DNA from: Verrucomicrobiota bacterium
GTDB taxonomy: Bacteria; Verrucomicrobiota; Verrucomicrobiia; Limisphaerales; UBA9464
Assembly (NCBI GenBank): GCA_947464705.1
Contig: CANHYD010000104.1
Coordinates: 1 to 7,693 of the forward strand
Length of the DNA: 7,693 bases
Direction: 5' to 3'
Shown here: positions 4,783-7,693 of the stretch, piece by piece
Position numbering within the stretch: the stretch's first letter is position 1
How the letters are laid out: every line of letters starts with the position of its first letter
The notes under the pieces: model-generated
What the model was told of the DNA's origin: nothing
Database searches by the model: none
The model's input: only the letters and a program-made list of their open reading frames with translations
Made by a program: the position numbers and the translations under genes

Positions 4783-6093
4783 ATGCTCGACATGAAGTTG
4801 TTGCGCGATCGGACCGAGTTCGTCCGGGAGCGATTGGCCACGCGGAACGCCGGTGACGAAGTCCGGGTCTCCGAAGTCTTGGCGCTGGATGAAGCCCGAC
4901 GGGCCGCGCTCGCCGAGGCCGAGCAACTCAAGGCACGCCGCAACAGCGCCTCGAAAGAAATCGGTGGGCTCATCGGCCAGAAGCGCCTGGATGAAGCCGA
5001 GGCCAAGAAGTCGGAAGTGCGCGTGCTCGGCGACCGGATCACCGAGCTCGACAAGGCGGCCGCTCAATCCGAGGCCGCGCGGGATGCGCTGCTGCTCATG
5101 ATCCCCAACCTGCCCCATGCGAGCGTCGCTCTGGGCAAGGATGCCGAAGACAACCCGGAGATCCGCGTGCACGGACAAAAGGCCACCTTCGGGTTCACGC
5201 CGCTGAACCACGTGGAACTGTGCGAACGCCTCAAGCTCATCGACTTCGCCCGGGGGGCCAAGCTGAGCGGATCGGGCTTCCTCCTGTACACGGGCTGGGG
5301 GGCTCGGTTGGAGCGGGCGTTGATCAACTTCCTGCTCGACCTGCACCAGCGGGAACACGGCTACACCGAGGTGGCCCCGCCTTACATCGTTGGAGAACAC
5401 TGCATGGTCGGCGTGGGGCAGTTCCCGAAGTTCCGGGATCAGGCCTATGCCGTGCAGGAAGGACTCGACACCTCGACGATGGGCAAGCTCTACCTGCTGC
5501 CGACGGCCGAGGCTCCGGTGGCCAACATCCATCGGGAGGAAATCCTCGCTGAGAAGCAGCTTCCGGTGCGGTACTGTGCCTACTCGCCCTGCTTCCGAGC
5601 CGAAGCAGGTGCCGCTGGGTTGGGCACCCGCGGCATGATCCGGGTCCACCAGTTCGACAAGGTGGAGCTCATCAAGGTGGTGCATCCAGACCAGGGCTAT
5701 GAGGAACTGGAAAAGATGGTCCACAATGCCGAGACGGTCCTCCAACGCCTTGGGCTGCATTACCGAGTCATCAACCTGTGCACCGGTGACATGGGCTTCG
5801 CTTCCGCCAAGACCTATGACATCGAAGTCTGGGCTCCCGGACAGGGCACCTACCTCGAAGTGTCGAGCTGTTCCAACTGCGAAGACTACCAGTCCCGCCG
5901 GATGAATTTGAGATTCAAGCGGGAATCTGACGGGCAGAATCTCTTCCCGCACCTGCTCAACGGATCCGGGACTGCGCTGGCCCGCCTCTTCGTGGCCCTG
6001 GTGGAAACCCACCAGCAGGCCGACGGCAGTATCCGGGTGCCGGAACCGCTGCAACCCTACCTCGGAACGGACCTCATCCCCCGGGTCTCCTGA
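4783..6093 (+). CDS. serS: seryl-tRNA synthetase
   Basis: This class II aminoacyl-tRNA synthetase charges tRNA-Ser (and tRNA-Sec where present) with serine in the cytoplasm. It has 436 residues, a typical length. The N-terminal tRNA-binding domain is a long charged coiled coil at about residues 28-105 (LDEARRAALAEAEQLKARR and onward). The catalytic core has the serine-binding TAE at 241-243. Motif 2 is CFRAEAG from 270, continuing to RGMIRVHQF at 283-291, and motif 3 is NGSGTALAR at 393-401. The signature EVSSCSNCEDYQSRR is intact. ATG 4783 matches the usual N-terminus MLDMKLLR; the frame stays open further upstream but is not SerS-like. The region just before the ATG is pyrimidine-rich with no Shine-Dalgarno. 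It may share a transcript with the preceding small gene. Confidence 0.98.
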   Translation: MLDMKLLRDRTEFVRERLATRNAGDEVRVSEVLALDEARRAALAEAEQLKARRNSASKEIGGLIGQKRLDEAEAKKSEVRVLGDRITELDKAAAQSEAARDALLLMIPNLPHASVALGKDAEDNPEIRVHGQKATFGFTPLNHVELCERLKLIDFARGAKLSGSGFLLYTGWGARLERALINFLLDLHQREHGYTEVAPPYIVGEHCMVGVGQFPKFRDQAYAVQEGLDTSTMGKLYLLPTAEAPVANIHREEILAEKQLPVRYCAYSPCFRAEAGAAGLGTRGMIRVHQFDKVELIKVVHPDQGYEELEKMVHNAETVLQRLGLHYRVINLCTGDMGFASAKTYDIEVWAPGQGTYLEVSSCSNCEDYQSRRMNLRFKRESDGQNLFPHLLNGSGTALARLFVALVETHQQADGSIRVPEPLQPYLGTDLIPRVS

Positions 6094-6133
6094 AACAACC
6101 CAGCCCCACGCCTGGCTTCTTCTCAGGATTCGT

Positions 6134-6147
6134 TCCGTTGAAACGGA
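6134..6147 (+). other. small hairpin after serS
   Basis: TCCGT pairs with ACGGA around a TGAA loop, 41 bases after the serS stop. The stem is only five pairs and is not followed by a T-run, so it is not a clear intrinsic terminator. It may be a 3' end stabiliser for serS or part of the aceE leader. Confidence 0.35.
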
Positions 6148-6158
6148 CAACCCTGCGC

Positions 6159-6186
6159 TTGGCAGTGACGGCTAATTGAATAACTT
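6159..6186 (+). promoter_or_regulatory. weak promoter candidate for aceE
   Basis: TTGGCA (6159-6164) matches the -35 consensus at 5/6. The best-spaced -10, TAACTT at 6181-6186 after 16 bases, matches only 3/6. It is in the right place between serS and aceE, but the weak -10 makes this a suggestion only. Confidence 0.2.
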
Positions 6187-6193
6187 TGGGCTT

Positions 6194-6211
6194 CCGGGGC
6201 TTCGGCTCCGG
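6194..6211 (+). promoter_or_regulatory. UUCG-tetraloop hairpin in front of aceE
   Basis: CCGGGGC and GCTCCGG pair over seven positions (one G-U wobble) around TTCG closed by C-G, the well-known extra-stable cUUCGg tetraloop. No T-run follows. If aceE starts at TTG 6222 the hairpin occupies the place where a ribosome binding site would be; if it starts at TTG 6186 the hairpin lies inside the coding region. Confidence 0.6.
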
Positions 6212-6221
6212 CAATCGAGTC

Positions 6222-7693
6222 TTGAATACCTCTGGTTCCAACCATGGTTCGGCCACCCCGGTCAACGGGCGCACCGAAAGTAACGCCTCTGGTCGTTCCC
6301 TGACCGCATCCGATCGGCATCGCGCCACGGTGGAGGATCTGCTGCGACTCGTGCTGGAGGGCAAGTCCCCTCAGGAGGCCCGCAAGCTGGTCGCCGGTGT
6401 GATGCAGGGGCTCCGCAATCAGGGGTACCCGGTGCCAGACGTCACCACAACGCCCTACCTCAACACCATCCCTCCCGAAGAACAACCGGAGTACCCCGGC
6501 GACCTCGAGATGGAGCGCCTGATCCGGGCTCACGTCCGCTGGAACGCCATGGCCATGGTGGCCAAGGCCAACAAGACCACCAACGTCGGTGGACACATCG
6601 CTACCTTCGCCTCGCTGGCGACACTGTACGAAGTGGGGTACAACCACTTCTTCCGGGGCGGCGCTGACGGCAAGACCGCCGACATGATCTACTTCCAGGG
6701 GCATGCCTCGCCGGGCAATTACTCCCGCGCCTACTTGGAGTACCGACTCAACGACCAGCACCTGAAGAACTTCCGCCAGGAACTGCAAGACCATCCGGGT
6801 CTGAGCTCCTACCCGCATCCGTTCCTGATGCCGGATTTCTGGATCTTCCCCACGGTGTCGATGGGCTTGGGACCGATCCACTCCATTTATCAGGCCCGAT
6901 TTAGCCGCTACTTGCAGGCGCGCAAACTCGTTCCACAAGACCACGACCCCATGGTCTGGGCCTTCATCGGAGACGGTGAGTCGGATGAACCGGAAACGCA
7001 CGGAGCCATTGGCATGGCCGGTCGCGAGCACCTCGACAACCTCGTCTGGGTCATCAATTGCAACTTGCAGCGCCTCGACGGCCCGGTCCGCGGCAACGGC
7101 AAGATCATCCAAGACCTCGAAGGTCAGTTCCGCGGTGCGGGCTGGAACGTCATCAAGGTGGTTTGGGGCAGCGACTGGGACGACTTGTTGGCCCGCGACA
7201 CGACGGGCCTTCTGGCCCAGCGCATGGATGAGGTCGTGGATGGCGAATACCAGCAGTACGTCGTCGAGAGCGGGGCCTACATCCGGAAGAATTTCTTCGG
7301 CAAGTACCCGGCTCTCTTGGACTTGGTCAGCCACCTCAGCGACGCGCAGCTCAAGAAGCTCACCCGCGGTGGTCATGATCCCCTCAAGGTGTACGCGGCT
7401 TACCGCAAGGCCACCCAGCGCAACGGCCGACCCACGGTCATCTTGGCCAAGACGGTCAAGGGCTACGGCACGGGCGAAGCCGGCGAAGGCAAGAACCCCA
7501 CCCACGGCCTCAAGAAACTGGCCGAGCGCGATATCCGCCACTTCCGCGAACGTTTCTCGATTCCGCTGGAAGACGAGGTCATCGCCGAGCTGCCCTTCTA
7601 CCGTCCGCCGCAAGACAGCGCCGAGGTTCAATACCTGCTGGACCGGCGCAAGGATCTGCACGGCTTCAACCCGATTCGGATCGATCGCGCCCA
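6222..7693 (+). CDS. aceE: pyruvate dehydrogenase E1 component, homodimeric type (runs off right edge)
   Basis: AceE uses thiamine diphosphate to decarboxylate pyruvate and pass the acetyl group to lipoyl-E2, producing acetyl-CoA. Nearly every block of E. coli AceE is recognisable. YLNTIPPEEQPEYPGDLE is near residue 79. GGHIATF has a His at 125 and YFQGHASPG a His at 161, the same 36-residue spacing as the active-site His106 and His142 of E. coli. The thiamine diphosphate motif runs from GDG at 250 to NCN at 279-281, followed by LQRLDGP, and GGHDP and KTVKGYG come later. About 490 of roughly 890 residues are present. The start is unresolved: an in-frame TGA at 6177-6179 limits it, and no in-frame ATG appears until 6402, inside the conserved helix region. 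TTG 6222 gives about 19 more N-terminal residues than E. coli; TTG 6186 and GTG 6330 are alternatives. No Shine-Dalgarno precedes any of them. Confidence 0.95.
   Translation, partial: MNTSGSNHGSATPVNGRTESNASGRSLTASDRHRATVEDLLRLVLEGKSPQEARKLVAGVMQGLRNQGYPVPDVTTTPYLNTIPPEEQPEYPGDLEMERLIRAHVRWNAMAMVAKANKTTNVGGHIATFASLATLYEVGYNHFFRGGADGKTADMIYFQGHASPGNYSRAYLEYRLNDQHLKNFRQELQDHPGLSSYPHPFLMPDFWIFPTVSMGLGPIHSIYQARFSRYLQARKLVPQDHDPMVWAFIGDGESDEPETHGAIGMAGREHLDNLVWVINCNLQRLDGPVRGNGKIIQDLEGQFRGAGWNVIKVVWGSDWDDLLARDTTGLLAQRMDEVVDGEYQQYVVESGAYIRKNFFGKYPALLDLVSHLSDAQLKKLTRGGHDPLKVYAAYRKATQRNGRPTVILAKTVKGYGTGEAGEGKNPTHGLKKLAERDIRHFRERFSIPLEDEVIAELPFYRPPQDSAEVQYLLDRRKDLHGFNPIRIDRA

Noticed and set aside
4678..6150. 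490-codon minus-strand open frame opposite serS
   Set aside because: It is fully covered by the convincing SerS frame; its His/Gln/Val-rich translation is typical of antisense shadows.
6244..6303. ATG at 6244 as the aceE start
   Set aside because: It is in the wrong frame and reaches a TGA at 6301-6303 after 19 codons. It would be relevant only if a frameshift is present.
6123..7661. 512-codon open frame on the minus strand opposite aceE
   Set aside because: The plus strand encodes a textbook AceE. The opposite frame is a long antisense shadow caused by GC-rich codon bias and has no recognisable domain.

Overview
This is ordinary chromosomal housekeeping DNA from a fairly GC-rich bacterium. 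I see no mobile element, CRISPR array, tRNA/rRNA gene, phage gene or defence cassette. The gene set is fatty-acid synthesis (fabG, acpP), argininosuccinate synthase, seryl-tRNA synthetase and a homodimeric AceE-type pyruvate dehydrogenase E1, and most starts lack a Shine-Dalgarno sequence. This would fit a Gram-negative lineage such as Verrucomicrobiota, but that is a guess from style and context, not something the sequence proves.

Layout. (1) 1-1369, minus strand: fabG, then an unrecognised 162-residue gene whose GTG start overlaps the fabG stop by 4 bases, then the first 26 codons of acpP running off the left edge. This looks like one fatty-acid-synthesis transcript. (2) 1370-2201, plus strand: a MobA-like nucleotidyltransferase, divergent from fabG, with a run of nine C in its N-terminal extension. 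(3) 2211-3452, minus strand: argG, tail-to-tail with mobA and only 9 bases apart. (4) 3453-4021, minus strand: a mostly empty stretch with a short tandem repeat, then a 90-residue single-pass membrane protein ending in a glycine run. (5) 4022-4312: an AT-rich intergenic island (about 35% G+C by hand count) between divergent genes, with two perfect AT palindromes and a good minus-strand promoter. (6) 4313-6093, plus strand: an unrecognised 109-residue protein and then serS. (7) 6094-7693, plus strand: a leader with two hairpins, then aceE running off the right edge. aceE has no usable ATG start.

Functionally, AceE makes acetyl-CoA, which feeds the FabG/AcpP elongation cycle. ArgG serves arginine synthesis, SerS translation and MobA molybdenum cofactor maturation. 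They are neighbours rather than parts of one pathway. The points worth a second look are the unknown gene coupled to fabG, the AT-rich island and its flanking small genes, the C9 tract in mobA, and the non-ATG start and UUCG hairpin of aceE. I found no convincing new biological system here.
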